NCBI RefSeq assembly: GCF_014397255.1
Contig: NZ_CP060724.1
Span: forward strand, 1 to 64,000
Source of the DNA: Weissella diestrammenae
GTDB lineage: Bacteria > Bacillota > Bacilli > Lactobacillales > Lactobacillaceae
Length of the DNA stretch: 64,000 bases
Reading direction: 5' to 3'
Below are positions 1-9,368 of the stretch, piece after piece. Position 1 is the first letter of the stretch. Every line of letters begins with the position of its first letter. Under the pieces are notes generated by a model that made no database searches, was not told where the DNA came from, and was given only the letters and a program-made list of their open reading frames with translations. A program made the translations under genes and the position numbers.

Positions 1-345
1 AATGGGTACCGTATCTAACTGATACGCACGTGCAAAATCATTACCTGACCCAGCAGGAAGATATGCTAATGGCACCATTTTTGATGTCATTGTGTCACGA
101 ATACCATTTAGGGCTTCGTTTAAAGTGCCATCGCCCCCAACAACCACCAAATGATCTTGGTTATTAGTTGGTTGGCGTTGTACAAAATGCTGTGCATATT
201 TAGTGATATCGCCAGGTGCCTGGCTTTCAAATTTTTCAAAAATAATTTTTTCATCATCAAGGTATGTTTCAAGTTCTTGCCAGACATCAGCTGCGTGTCC
301 TGATTTAGCAGCCGGGTTGATTAAAAAGGTATATCGGTGCGTCAT
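1..345 (-). CDS. Diacylglycerol kinase family lipid kinase (N-terminal part, cut by window edge)
   Basis: The reading frame starts at an ATG at 345 behind an AGAGAG-type ribosome site and runs off the left edge, leaving about 115 N-terminal residues. They contain the nucleotide-binding signature of the diacylglycerol kinase catalytic domain, GGDGTLNE near residue 70, followed by PAGSGNDFAR near residue 100. Proteins of this YegS/DgkB family phosphorylate diacylglycerol or related lipids at the inner face of the membrane and recycle lipid from lipoteichoic acid synthesis. The gene starts 22 bp after msrA and could share its transcript. The exact lipid substrate cannot be told without the C-terminal half. 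Confidence 0.85.
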   Translation of the reverse strand, partial: MTHRYTFLINPAAKSGHAADVWQELETYLDDEKIIFEKFESQAPGDITKYAQHFVQRQPTNNQDHLVVVGGDGTLNEALNGIRDTMTSKMVPLAYLPAGSGNDFARAYQLDTVPI

Positions 346-366
346 TGTTACAAAATCTCTCTCTAC

Positions 367-888
367 TTATTTATGCCAATGTGCATCAATGAAACGTTGA
401 CGCTGCGCATGCTCCATTTCATAGCGCACGGGATCCTTTTGATAGAAGTTTTGGTGATATTCCTCTGCTTCATAAAAGGGACCCGCTGTCTCAATTTCAG
501 TTACAATCGGGGCACCATCAAATATACCACTATCCACCAACGCATGCTTAGATTTTGTAGCAATTGCAAACTGTTCTTTAGAATTAATAAAAATTACCGG
601 CCGATAATTATCACCTCGATCTTGAAATTGTCCCATCGCATCTGTTGGATCAGTCACTTGCCAATAAATTTCAATTAACTCAGCATACGAAATAATTGTT
701 GGATCAAACCAGATTTTAACAGCTTCAGTATGACCTGTTTCATGCGCTGATACTGCTTCGTAAGTCGGGTTAGGAACCGTCCCGCCTGTATATCCTGAAC
801 GAATGTGCCTGATTCCCGGTTGTTGATCAAATGGTATTACCATACACCAAAAACAACCACCTGCAAAAATTGCTGTTTCTTCTGCCAT
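367..888 (-). CDS. msrA: Peptide-methionine (S)-S-oxide reductase MsrA
   Basis: This 173-residue protein has the MsrA catalytic signature GCFWC at residues 11-15; the first cysteine is the nucleophile that reduces the S epimer of methionine sulfoxide. The downstream YTGG and the GHTEAV segment are typical of the MsrA fold, and the length matches the short form of the family. It is cytoplasmic, with no signal peptide. A GAAGGGAAATA ribosome site precedes the ATG. It lies 29 bp downstream of the methionine-type MetQ gene, so methionine uptake and methionine repair may be co-transcribed under the T-box leader; that link is inference. Confidence 0.95.
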   Translation of the reverse strand: MAEETAIFAGGCFWCMVIPFDQQPGIRHIRSGYTGGTVPNPTYEAVSAHETGHTEAVKIWFDPTIISYAELIEIYWQVTDPTDAMGQFQDRGDNYRPVIFINSKEQFAIATKSKHALVDSGIFDGAPIVTEIETAGPFYEAEEYHQNFYQKDPVRYEMEHAQRQRFIDAHWHK

Positions 889-917
889 TTATTATTTCCC
901 TTCCTCTGACTTAAATT

Positions 918-1748
918 TCAATTGCCAAGCAGGTAACGCAGCCGTGCCGTATATTTTCTTGAGTTCTTTTTTGTTGATTCGGTCTGATAAGCCTTGACAA
1001 CTGCTTGATAACTTGCATTCTTTTCCATTCCTTTATGCGCCACAATCAAATTCACGTAACCTTTCGTATTTTTGTTCACAGGTTCTGTAAATAGCACTGT
1101 TTTATCTGCCAACTTCGCGTCATGTGCATAATTTGTATTGACTATTGCCGCATCGACGCTATGTAATGCGCCAACGATTTGATCCGATTGTAATTCTTTA
1201 ATTTTGAATTGATGTGGATTACTTGTCACATCTTTAGCTGTTGGTAGTTTAACCGCATGATTATATTGAATCAACTTAGCGGCTTCGAGTACATCAAGTG
1301 CCCGTTGTTCATTCGATGGATCATTTGGAATTGCAATTTCAGCACCATCAGGTAATTGACTCAGTTGTTGATGTTGCAACGAATATAGTCGAATTGGCGT
1401 AATGTATGTTTTCCCAACTGCAACCAACTGATGACCTAACTTTTGATTTTGAACGTTAAAGTAATTGATTGTTTGAAAAGCATTCAAATCAATTGAACGA
1501 TCAACCAATGCTTGGTTTGGCTTTAAATAATCAGTAAATAAATTCAATTTAATAGTGACACCATACTTTTGTTTAGCTGTCCGTTTAATTGATTGCCATA
1601 ATGCTTGATCTGATGCGCCAACAATGCCTACTTTAACTGTCTTATTTGCGGCAAATCCAACCATATTAATGCCCAATGTAATGATTACCCCAACTAATCC
1701 CAATCGACTGGATACAAATCGTAAATCATGCTTTGAATAATTGCTCAT
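918..1748 (-). CDS. metQ: MetQ/NlpA-family substrate-binding protein, no lipobox cysteine
   Basis: The frame continues upstream, but the ATG at 1748 is chosen because it follows a strong GAAGGAGAT site; the upstream part would overlap the T-box terminator. The 276-residue product has a hydrophobic N-terminal segment (about residues 16-34) ending GFAAN, then the NlpA/MetQ fold: KVGIVGA, LNAFQ, AIPNDPSN and AAIVNTNYA. MetQ proteins bind methionine for the MetNI ABC importer. Oddly, there is no cysteine in the whole protein, so it cannot be a lipoprotein; it would be a signal-anchored or secreted binding protein. No metN or metI gene is beside it. The leader is a T-box whose UGGU motif fits a methionine tRNA. 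Confidence 0.85.
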   Translation of the reverse strand: MSNYSKHDLRFVSSRLGLVGVIITLGINMVGFAANKTVKVGIVGASDQALWQSIKRTAKQKYGVTIKLNLFTDYLKPNQALVDRSIDLNAFQTINYFNVQNQKLGHQLVAVGKTYITPIRLYSLQHQQLSQLPDGAEIAIPNDPSNEQRALDVLEAAKLIQYNHAVKLPTAKDVTSNPHQFKIKELQSDQIVGALHSVDAAIVNTNYAHDAKLADKTVLFTEPVNKNTKGYVNLIVAHKGMEKNASYQAVVKAYQTESTKKNSRKYTARLRYLLGN

Positions 1749-1773
1749 TTCCCTATCTCCTTCTCTAAAACAA

Positions 1774-2060
1774 ATAAAAACTCGTCCCCAATGTTTTCCA
1801 TCAGAAACGAGCAAGTCGTGAACCATTCTTAATTCAGCTGAAAGTCACCAATTCAGCCCTCAAAATGTTGATTATCTAAACGAATTAAAACCAATTAATC
1901 AACATGTGTCATGATAACGGAGACCAATCCGTCCACCGCTCACAAAAATGTTCGCTAGCAGCCAATCACAAGCCATCTTCGCCCTGTATTTACCATTGCC
2001 TTCCACCATCACAGCAATTCTCTTGAGATTCACACTGGACTACTCTCTTGTTCAATTTGT
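1774..2060 (-). promoter_or_regulatory. T-box riboswitch leader (probably methionine) of metQ
   Basis: The transcript runs from about 2070 towards the metQ ATG at 1748. It has a stem-I base (ACAAG pairing with CUUGU), the AGAGAGUAG start, a GGUGGAA distal loop, and a possible AUG specifier at 1976-1974. The T-box bulge reads UGGU at 1825-1822, complementary to an ACCA tRNA end as in tRNA-Met. It ends in an intrinsic terminator: CUCGUUUC at 1812-1805 pairs with GGGGACGAG at 1789-1781, followed by a U tract. Uncharged tRNA binding would favour the antiterminator. Seen: hairpin, UGGU and loop motif. Inferred: methionine specificity, from UGGU, the specifier and the gene. Confidence 0.75.
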
Positions 2061-2079
2061 TTATTATTTATTTTTTAAA

Positions 2080-2108
2080 ATACTAATCTTTTTCTCATGA
2101 AAAGTCAA
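2080..2108 (-). promoter_or_regulatory. Promoter of the T-box/metQ unit
   Basis: A -35 element TTGACT (2108-2103) and a -10 element TAGTAT (2085-2080) are separated by exactly 17 bp. They lie just upstream of the first bases of the T-box structure. The match to the housekeeping sigma consensus is good. Confidence 0.7.
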
Positions 2109-2490
2109 CGATACTATGTAAATTAACTGTGTCGGATTTTTGGTAAAATTTCATTAGCCCTATTATAAATAGATTTTCTGACAAAAAATAGAAAAATCTG
2201 AATTATATTTCAGCTTCTATATTTCCATATTTCAGCTTCTATATTTCCCATTGTGCCCGCACGATTTATTTTGCTTCGCTAATTTTTCCCAGACTACAAT
2301 TCAGCAATTGCCAATTTTTTCAGTTAATTTCAAGGATTTAGCATGGGGGAAAACTATCTTTGCATCGCTAATGACCGTTTTTAAGCCTATAATTATGACC
2401 ACATTTTTCATTATCAACCATGTACTCACATAACTCATCAGAATAAATAAATCTCAATTCTAACTATACATACCCGTCACGTTCAAGCGC
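2109..2490. other. AT-rich intergenic stretch with a 22-bp tandem duplication
   Basis: No convincing gene is seen. A small open frame of 60 codons on the plus strand has no ribosome site or recognisable protein character. The only structure is a perfect head-to-tail duplication of a 22-bp unit at 2205-2226 and 2227-2248. Confidence 0.6.
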
Positions 2491-2528
2491 AAATAAAAAA
2501 CGTCCAGCATCATTCAATGCTGAACGTT
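2491..2528 (-). terminator. Intrinsic terminator after ppaC
   Basis: A perfect 12-bp stem (2528-2517 with 2510-2499, loop of 6) is followed on the minus strand by a run of T. It sits 24 bp past the ppaC stop. Confidence 0.85.
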
Positions 2529-2551
2529 ATAAATTCAAGAGGGTAACTTAC

Positions 2552-3460
2552 TTAGAAAGCTGCAGTCAACGGTGGCACAACTTGCTTTTTACGTGACACA
2601 ACACCTGGCAAGTCAATCACGTGATTAACTAATTTACCATTAAATGCCTTTTCAACGGCATCAGAATTGTCACCTAAATAGATGGCCTTTGAATTTGAAT
2701 TTAAAATATCAGTAATCACGAAGAGGAAATTATCAAAGTCTTCCGCTTTCATTGCCTCCTCAATCTCACTTTGGCGTGTTAATGCATCTTCAATATCAAC
2801 AGTGTTCACTTGCCCAATGCGGAACACATTACCGGCAAAATCAAATGACTTGGCGTCACCATCAATTAGTTCTTTTGCTGAACGCTTTGATAAATCAGTT
2901 CCTGCCTTCAACATCGCTAAACCATATGCTTCATAATCTTCAATCCCAGCAATATCAGCCAACGCTTCCAATGCAGGTTGATCAAATGACGTAGTGGTTG
3001 GGCTCTTTAACAACAAAGTATCAGAAACAATAGCAGACGTCATCATACCAGCAATTTCTTCTGGAATCTCAATATCATGTGACTTAAATTCGTAATACAA
3101 AATCGTTGCGACTGATCCTAATGGTTGATTATTAAACCAAATTGGTGCATTTGAAGTAAAGTTAATTTTGTGGTGATCATAGACGCCAGCAATTTCAACG
3201 TCAGCTAGGTTTGCAACGGATTGCGCAGCTTCATTATGGTCCACCAAAACAACTTGCTTGGTATCAGCTTCGGTTATAACACGCAAAGGTTCAAACTTGA
3301 AATAATCTAATGCATATTGTGTTTCTGCATTAGGTGTTCCAAGTGCGACCGCTTCCGTTTCGTCGCCAAATGCTTTATGCACAAGATATGCAGCAGCGAT
3401 TGCTGATGCAATTGTATCTGTATCTGGATTTTGATGTCCGAAAACCAACTTTTTAGTCAT
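2552..3460 (-). CDS. ppaC: Manganese-dependent inorganic pyrophosphatase (family II)
   Basis: The frame is open further upstream, but the family-consistent start is the ATG at 3460, giving 302 residues that begin MTKKLVFGH. Family II pyrophosphatases hydrolyse pyrophosphate to phosphate in the cytoplasm using two Mn ions, pulling biosynthetic reactions forward. Visible signatures are the N-terminal GHQNPDTD metal site, the DHNE site, the DHH motif (YDHHK) near residue 95, and the C-terminal SRKKQ substrate-binding motif. All metal ligands appear present. It is monocistronic, between its own terminator and the parC terminator, with a possible promoter (TTGCAT, 18 bp, TATACT) some 110 bp upstream. 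Confidence 0.95.
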   Translation of the reverse strand: MTKKLVFGHQNPDTDTIASAIAAAYLVHKAFGDETEAVALGTPNAETQYALDYFKFEPLRVITEADTKQVVLVDHNEAAQSVANLADVEIAGVYDHHKINFTSNAPIWFNNQPLGSVATILYYEFKSHDIEIPEEIAGMMTSAIVSDTLLLKSPTTTSFDQPALEALADIAGIEDYEAYGLAMLKAGTDLSKRSAKELIDGDAKSFDFAGNVFRIGQVNTVDIEDALTRQSEIEEAMKAEDFDNFLFVITDILNSNSKAIYLGDNSDAVEKAFNGKLVNHVIDLPGVVSRKKQVVPPLTAAF

Positions 3461-3654
3461 TAAATCATACTCTACTTTCTTTGAATCAACATTTATTAAT
3501 ACATTCATTTTACTACAAAAATCAGTCATTGTGGTTATTAGGATTGTTGAATTTTTTAGTATAACTTTTTGCACAAAATTAATGCAATTTTGCTCCATCA
3601 AAACGATTCATTTTTATCAACATGTTCACTCCTCATTTTGAACAATTCAAATCA

Positions 3655-3718
3655 TAATAAAAACCACAAATGATGTCTCAAAATTCGTTGCGAGCGAATT
3701 GACGTCATTTGTGGTTTA
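3655..3718 (-). terminator. Intrinsic terminator after parC
   Basis: A long stem pairs 3718-3706 with 3673-3661 (13 bp, around a 32-base loop that can pair further). The minus strand then continues with T-rich sequence. It ends the parE-parC transcript 54 bp past the stop. Confidence 0.85.
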
Positions 3719-3771
3719 AACCGCATAATTTCATACATGTTTTTTCGTACTAATACATGAACACTTACAAA

Positions 3772-6246
3772 CTAGTTTAATACCAATGGTTGTTGTAAAC
3801 GGGTCATTGTTTCTGGCACACCCATTGTATCAACATCAATTACAAAACTACCATTACTGTAACGCTGCCCAAGCGGATGTTCACTCGGAATAATGTCAGC
3901 AGTTTTACCGGTATCGGTCACAATATGCAGTGGCACACTTTGTTCATGGTCAATTACTTGTATGGCTATAATCTGGTGTGTATCTTTTTTTAATTCACGC
4001 ATAATGGCCACACCTTTTTTAGCCCGGGTAGTAACTGGGATTTCGTCAACTGGCATCCACTTAAATGCACCACGATTAGAAATCAACGCAATTGCACACT
4101 TATTTTCATCAGAAATGACATCACCACCGACCAAATAGTCATCACTAGCTAAGTTCATAGCCTTTACACCAGCCGTTCGACCACCCTGAATTGGTACTTC
4201 GTCTAGACTGTAACGTAAGCCTTGTGCAGCATGAGAAGCCAAAACAACTTGTTGATTTGTTCCAGGCTGTGCCATCAACCGAGTTAGGCCGACAATCTGC
4301 GCTGATTCACTCTTCAAATTAATCAAAGGCATGGCACGCTTCTTATAATTACTGCGTGGCGTAAATTCTGTCATTGCAACACGTTTGATATACCCATCAT
4401 TGGTCACAGCCAACCATTCACCAGTCAATGCATTCACATCATCTACCACAATCACTTGAATGACAATTTCATTATTTGCCATACCTGTAATTGATTGTGA
4501 TAAATGTTCACCAGCATCTTTCCACTTAAATTCAGGGATTTCATGAATTGGCCGATAAATCACATTGCCTAGATTCGTTAAAATGAACACATGTTGCAAA
4601 GTATTCACCTTCTCGAGATACACAACTGAATCATCATCTCGCAACCCATTTTCGACCCCTGAAGCAGAAAATGATCGTAATGACGCCCGCTTCACATAAC
4701 CTGATTGTGAAACTAACATCACGACGTCTTCATCAACGACTGTCACGGTCTTATCAATCTTAATTTCTTGCACTTCAGCTTGAATTTCCGTTAAACGTGG
4801 TGTTGCATACTCTTTTTTTATCGCTAATAACTCTTTTTTCAATACTTTAATTAATTCATTATTATCACTCAAAATTAATTCAAACTGTGCAATCTTGGCT
4901 GCCAATTCTTCAAACTCAGCTTGTAATTGCGTCACGTCAGTATTTGTTAACCGATACAATTGCAAAGTAACAATTGCTTCAGCCTGTGGTGATGTAAATT
5001 CAAATTGATTAATTAAACTTTGTTTCGCATCTTTTCGGTCTTTTGAAGCACGAATTGCCTTAATCACTTCATCTAGGATGGAGAGGGCTTTAATTAAACC
5101 AGTCACAATATGTTGTCGGTCTTTAGCCTTTTTCAAATCAAAAACTGTGCGCTTAGTAATGATTTCTTTTTGGTGGTCAATAAATGCCTGCAAGGCCGTT
5201 TGTAAACTAAACAAAACTGGCCGTTGCTCATGAATCGCAACCATATTGAAATTATATGTCACTTGAAGTTCAGTCTTTTTAAATAAATACTGTAGAATAC
5301 CATCGGCATTGCCATCTTTAGCAATTTCAACGACGATGGTCAATCCATCACGGTCGGATTCGTCGCGGACTTCAGTGATGCCGGCAACGTCTTTATTTGC
5401 ACGAATTTCGTCCATTTTATGAACTAAAGCCGCTTTATTGACCTCATACGGGATTTCTGTAATTTCAATGACATGCTTACCACCTTTTAAAGGCTTAATT
5501 TCAGTCTTTGATCGAACAACAACTTTACCTTTACCTGTTTTATAAGCAGATTTAATACCCTCAGCGCCTTGAATAATGGCACCTGTGGGAAAATCAGGTC
5601 CTTTAACAAAGGTCATCAAATCATCTAATGTGACTTTCTTATGCGTCAACATATAGATAATGGCATCAATCACTTCACCCAAGTTATGGGGTGGAATATC
5701 GGTTGCATAACCAGCTGAAATACCAGTAGCCCCATTCACCAAAAGATTAGGAAAATGGCCAGGCAATACCGTCGGTTCATACTCAGTGTCATCGAAATTT
5801 AGAACCATTTCGACTGTATCTTTATCAAGATCACGCAGCATTTCACCTGCTAATTTTGAAAGACGAGCCTCGGTATATCGCATCGCAGCTGCAGGATCGT
5901 TGTCAATCGATCCATTATTACCATGCATCTCAATCAAAGGTGCTCGTAACTTCCAATCTTGAGACATGCGCACCATTGCTTCATAAATTGACGAATCACC
6001 ATGCGGGTGAAAATTTCCCATTACATTTCCAACAGATTTAGCAGACTTACGGAACTGCTTATCATACGTATTACCATCTTTGCTCATCGCAAATAAAATA
6101 CGGCGTTGGACTGGCTTTAACCCATCACGAATATCAGGCAAAGCCCGTTCTTGAATGATATATTTTGAATACCGACCAAAACGGTCGCTCATCACTGATT
6201 CAAGTGATAGTTCTTGAATCGTACCACTCTGTTTTTGTTCTACCAT
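3772..6246 (-). CDS. parC: DNA topoisomerase IV subunit A
   Basis: This 824-residue protein is the breakage-reunion subunit of topoisomerase IV, which with ParE decatenates daughter chromosomes. The N-terminal winged-helix/tower domain carries the catalytic tyrosine in AMRYTEARLS (Tyr124). The quinolone-resistance region GNFHPHGDSSIYEAMV keeps Ser85 and Glu89, equivalent to the Ser80/Glu84 pair, so no resistance substitution is seen at these positions. The C-terminal part (about 500-824) is the beta-pinwheel of repeated blades. A GGAGACC-type ribosome site precedes the ATG. It follows parE by 44 bp, and the pair is very probably an operon. Confidence 0.97.
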   Translation of the reverse strand: MVEQKQSGTIQELSLESVMSDRFGRYSKYIIQERALPDIRDGLKPVQRRILFAMSKDGNTYDKQFRKSAKSVGNVMGNFHPHGDSSIYEAMVRMSQDWKLRAPLIEMHGNNGSIDNDPAAAMRYTEARLSKLAGEMLRDLDKDTVEMVLNFDDTEYEPTVLPGHFPNLLVNGATGISAGYATDIPPHNLGEVIDAIIYMLTHKKVTLDDLMTFVKGPDFPTGAIIQGAEGIKSAYKTGKGKVVVRSKTEIKPLKGGKHVIEITEIPYEVNKAALVHKMDEIRANKDVAGITEVRDESDRDGLTIVVEIAKDGNADGILQYLFKKTELQVTYNFNMVAIHEQRPVLFSLQTALQAFIDHQKEIITKRTVFDLKKAKDRQHIVTGLIKALSILDEVIKAIRASKDRKDAKQSLINQFEFTSPQAEAIVTLQLYRLTNTDVTQLQAEFEELAAKIAQFELILSDNNELIKVLKKELLAIKKEYATPRLTEIQAEVQEIKIDKTVTVVDEDVVMLVSQSGYVKRASLRSFSASGVENGLRDDDSVVYLEKVNTLQHVFILTNLGNVIYRPIHEIPEFKWKDAGEHLSQSITGMANNEIVIQVIVVDDVNALTGEWLAVTNDGYIKRVAMTEFTPRSNYKKRAMPLINLKSESAQIVGLTRLMAQPGTNQQVVLASHAAQGLRYSLDEVPIQGGRTAGVKAMNLASDDYLVGGDVISDENKCAIALISNRGAFKWMPVDEIPVTTRAKKGVAIMRELKKDTHQIIAIQVIDHEQSVPLHIVTDTGKTADIIPSEHPLGQRYSNGSFVIDVDTMGVPETMTRLQQPLVLN

Positions 6247-6290
6247 TAGTGGTCTCCTTTACATCATTGTCGTATAGTATGCAGAAAAGA

Positions 6291-8417
6291 TCAGTCTTCC
6301 CACGTTTCAATCACTGGCGCAACGAAAAAGTCATCTAAGTCTGAATCACTTTCAATAGCTGCCGTCATATCACCGGTTGCACCGACTTGACTTGTAGAAT
6401 CATCACTTTCAGAAATATCCTTCTGCTCGACCGGTTCAATCTCAGGTGATTGATCTGATACTAATTCTTGTGCGTCCTGCTTATCTAGGATTGACGCCTC
6501 GTCGGCCAAAGTAAAGGCCACGTGATTTTCAATCCACTTACGCCGCGGTTCAACTTTATCACCCATCAAAGTGGTCACTCGCTTTTCAGCGGTCATTGCA
6601 TCATCAATCGTAATTCGAATTAATGTTCTTGTCTCTGGGTTCATGGTTGTATCCCACAATTGTTCAGCGTTCATTTCACCCAAACCCTTAAAGCGTTGTA
6701 ACGTATAGCCTTGACCAATTTCTTGTTCTTTTTGCGCTAATTGATCATTCGTCCAAGCATAAGTAATGGTCTGTTTCTTGGTTCCCTTACGCAGCATATA
6801 CAACGGTGGTAATGCGATATAGACTTTTCCAGCCTCAATCAATGGCCGCATATACTTATAGAAAAACGTCAACAATAACGTTTGAATATGCGCACCATCG
6901 TCATCGGCGTCGGTCATAATAATGATTTTATCGTAATTCGCGTCACTGACATCAAATTCGCTACCAACGCCTGCACCAATGGTATAAATCATTGTTGCAA
7001 TTTCTTCGTTTTTCATAATGTCAGCTAGTTTGGCTTTTTCCGTATTCAAGACTTTCCCACGTAATGGCAAAATTGCTTGAAACTTTCGATCGCGGCCTTG
7101 TTTAGCTGAACCACCAGCAGAATCTCCCTCAACGAGGAATAATTCATTTTGTTTAGCATTCTTTGACTGAGCAGGTGTTAATTTTCCAGATAGAATTCGA
7201 TCTTTGCTACCCTTTTTCTTACCTGTTCGCGCATCTTCACGCGCTTTACGGGCAGCCTCTCGGGCTTCTCGGGCTCGTAACGATTTGCGAATTAGTTCTT
7301 GTGAAAACTCCCCGTTCTCCATCAAATAAAAGCCGAGCTGCTCAGCAATGATACTATCTACAATTGAACGTGCTTCTGGCGTGCCAAGCTTTTCTTTCGT
7401 TTGTCCTTCAAATTGAAGCAAGTCTTCTGGAATTCTCAATGAAATCACAGCTGACAATCCTTCACGAACGTCTGAACCTTCTAAATTTTTATCTTTTTCT
7501 TTCAGCAGGTTTACCTTACGAGCATAATCATTAAATGCTTTTGTCCAAGCTGAACGTAATCCAGCCTCATGCGTTCCGCCCCCTGGCGTTCGAACATTGT
7601 TGACAAATGACATCATTGTTTCAGAGTAACCGTCATTATATTGGGCAGCAACTTCTACTTCAATTCCTTTTTCAGTGCCATCAAAGTACATAATGCCACC
7701 CATGGTCGTTTTGTCTTCATTTAAATATTGCGCAAACGCCTTCAAGCCATCTGAATAATGATAGACTTCTTCGCGCTCTTGACCCGCCCGTTCATCAGTC
7801 AATGTGATTTTGACATCCTTCAACAGAAAAGCTGATTCTCGTAAGCGTTCAGCTAAAATATCAAAATTATATATTGTTGTTGAAAAAATGCTGCTATCTG
7901 GTTTAAAGGTCACTGTTGTTCCATTACCAGCTTTTGTTTTTCCCAGCTTTTCTAATGTACCATCTGGATGACCACCGTTAATGAAGTGCTCTTGATATTT
8001 TTCACCGTCTCGCACAATTGTGACTGTCAAACGAGATGATAAGGCGTTGACAACTGATGAACCAACACCATGTAACCCACCAGACGTCTTATATCCACCT
8101 TGGCCAAACTTTCCACCAGCATGTAACACTGTGAGAATGACTTCTGGCGTTGGTTTACCGGATGCATGCATTCCCACAGGCATACCACGGCCATGATCCA
8201 CCACAGTAATGGCGTTATCTTGGTGAATTGTAACATTAATTTCATCTCCAAAGCCGGCCAATGCCTCATCAACCGCATTATCGAATATTTCATAAACTAA
8301 GTGATGCAACCCTTTGCTGTCAGTTGAACCAATATACATTCCTGGCCGTTTACGAACGGCTTCCAATCCTTCTAGGACTGTAATATCACCTTCATCGTAG
8401 GTATTTTGCTTTGCCAT
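6291..8417 (-). CDS. parE: DNA topoisomerase IV subunit B with acidic C-terminal extension
   Basis: The start at 8417 (MAKQNTYDEG) fits ParE homologues; earlier codons add an atypical leader without a ribosome site. The 708-residue product has the GHKL ATPase domain (IFDNAVDEAL near residue 45, DHGRGMP near 75, GGLHGVG near 117), a transducer domain and the TOPRIM domain (LVEGDSAGGSA, then MTDADDDGAHI). It supplies ATP hydrolysis to topoisomerase IV. After the usual ParE end (WIENHVAF) there is an extra acidic, Ser/Asp/Glu-rich tail of about 60 residues ending ETWED, whose role is unknown. Upstream is an intergenic promoter region shared with no other gene. Confidence 0.96.
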   Translation of the reverse strand: MAKQNTYDEGDITVLEGLEAVRKRPGMYIGSTDSKGLHHLVYEIFDNAVDEALAGFGDEINVTIHQDNAITVVDHGRGMPVGMHASGKPTPEVILTVLHAGGKFGQGGYKTSGGLHGVGSSVVNALSSRLTVTIVRDGEKYQEHFINGGHPDGTLEKLGKTKAGNGTTVTFKPDSSIFSTTIYNFDILAERLRESAFLLKDVKITLTDERAGQEREEVYHYSDGLKAFAQYLNEDKTTMGGIMYFDGTEKGIEVEVAAQYNDGYSETMMSFVNNVRTPGGGTHEAGLRSAWTKAFNDYARKVNLLKEKDKNLEGSDVREGLSAVISLRIPEDLLQFEGQTKEKLGTPEARSIVDSIIAEQLGFYLMENGEFSQELIRKSLRAREAREAARKAREDARTGKKKGSKDRILSGKLTPAQSKNAKQNELFLVEGDSAGGSAKQGRDRKFQAILPLRGKVLNTEKAKLADIMKNEEIATMIYTIGAGVGSEFDVSDANYDKIIIMTDADDDGAHIQTLLLTFFYKYMRPLIEAGKVYIALPPLYMLRKGTKKQTITYAWTNDQLAQKEQEIGQGYTLQRFKGLGEMNAEQLWDTTMNPETRTLIRITIDDAMTAEKRVTTLMGDKVEPRRKWIENHVAFTLADEASILDKQDAQELVSDQSPEIEPVEQKDISESDDSTSQVGATGDMTAAIESDSDLDDFFVAPVIETWED

Positions 8418-8604
8418 GATTTGCTTGCCTACTTTCATTTTGTTTCTAGTGTTATTAAAAAGCATTCTTTTAAAAAATACCACTAATTAGAATATAAATG
8501 CAACCAGTTTCTTAATATATTTGTTTTTCACCTTCAAAAAGGCTCAAAATTGTCCGAAAAATGTCATGTCATCGGCTTTTCCAGCCCATGTTGATTATTT
8601 CTCG

Positions 8605-8662
8605 AAATGAAAAAATGAATCATGTATTTTCACTCACTTAAAAGAAAACATATGATTCATTC
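8605..8662 (-). terminator. Intrinsic terminator after the IMPACT-family gene
   Basis: ATGAATCAT (8660-8652) pairs with ATGATTCAT (8623-8615) across a loop of about 28 bases, and the minus strand continues with TTTTTT. It directly follows the stop at 8666. Confidence 0.7.
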
Positions 8663-8665
8663 TAT

Positions 8666-9337
8666 TTATTGCCTAGTTGGCGTTTGTGCTGAAATGGTTT
8701 TATTGAAGGGCACGTCGGCATAGGTTGCTGCCCCCAACTGAATTTGTCCAATACCATTAGTTTGTGTTTGAATCAGACTTTTAAATTGGTCAGTATCCTG
8801 TTGTGCAACCAAAACAAGCATCTCAACGGCTTCAGTAAATTTAGTTTCCTGAATAACATACTCATTTTGCGTCAACCAATATTGCAATACTTCAAATTGT
8901 GCGTATGGTACTATTACACTGACTTGTGTCAATTGAATCCGTTTCACTAAACCAACAGCCACAATCGCATCCGCCAGGGTTCCTGCATACGCCCGGATGA
9001 GACCACCTGCTCCTAGCTTAATACCACCAAAATAACGTGTTTGAATCGCAATCACATCATGTAACCCATTATTTTTTAAGACTTCTAACATAGGCACCCC
9101 AGCTGTGCCACTGGGTTCACCATCATCAGAATAACGTTGAACCTGATCACTCGCTCCTAATACATAGGCCCAAACGTTATGATTGGCCTTTCGATGCGTT
9201 TGATTTAACTCATCGATTAATTGCTTTGCCTGTACTTCCGACGTAATTCGGAATAATGACACAATGAATTTTGACTTCTTTATTTCTTTGGTAAAAGAAA
9301 AAGCAGGTTCTGCAATGGTCAAATATAATTCTGCCAT
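8666..9337 (-). CDS. IMPACT/YigZ family protein
   Basis: The ATG at 9337 is chosen because AGGAGG lies 7 bp before it; a TTG two codons earlier overlaps that site. The 223-residue protein has the N-terminal UPF0029/IMPACT domain with the signature RYSDDGEPSGTAG near residue 75 and RYFGGIKLGAGGL near residue 105. A smaller C-terminal domain of the DUF1949 type follows. The family is widespread, and eukaryotic IMPACT links to translation control under starvation; the bacterial role is not settled. It lies 31 bp downstream of obgE on the same strand and is probably co-transcribed with it. Confidence 0.92.
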   Translation of the reverse strand: MAELYLTIAEPAFSFTKEIKKSKFIVSLFRITSEVQAKQLIDELNQTHRKANHNVWAYVLGASDQVQRYSDDGEPSGTAGVPMLEVLKNNGLHDVIAIQTRYFGGIKLGAGGLIRAYAGTLADAIVAVGLVKRIQLTQVSVIVPYAQFEVLQYWLTQNEYVIQETKFTEAVEMLVLVAQQDTDQFKSLIQTQTNGIGQIQLGAATYADVPFNKTISAQTPTRQ

Positions 9338-9368
9338 CCTCAAACCTCCTTTTCATTACATCTTTATT

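Noticed and set aside
918-1826. Longer metQ start with 26 extra residues
   Set aside because: Those codons are the T-box terminator and ribosome site; the true start is 1748.
2251-2433. 60-codon plus-strand frame between the T-box and ppaC
   Set aside because: No ribosome site, no promoter and unconvincing composition.
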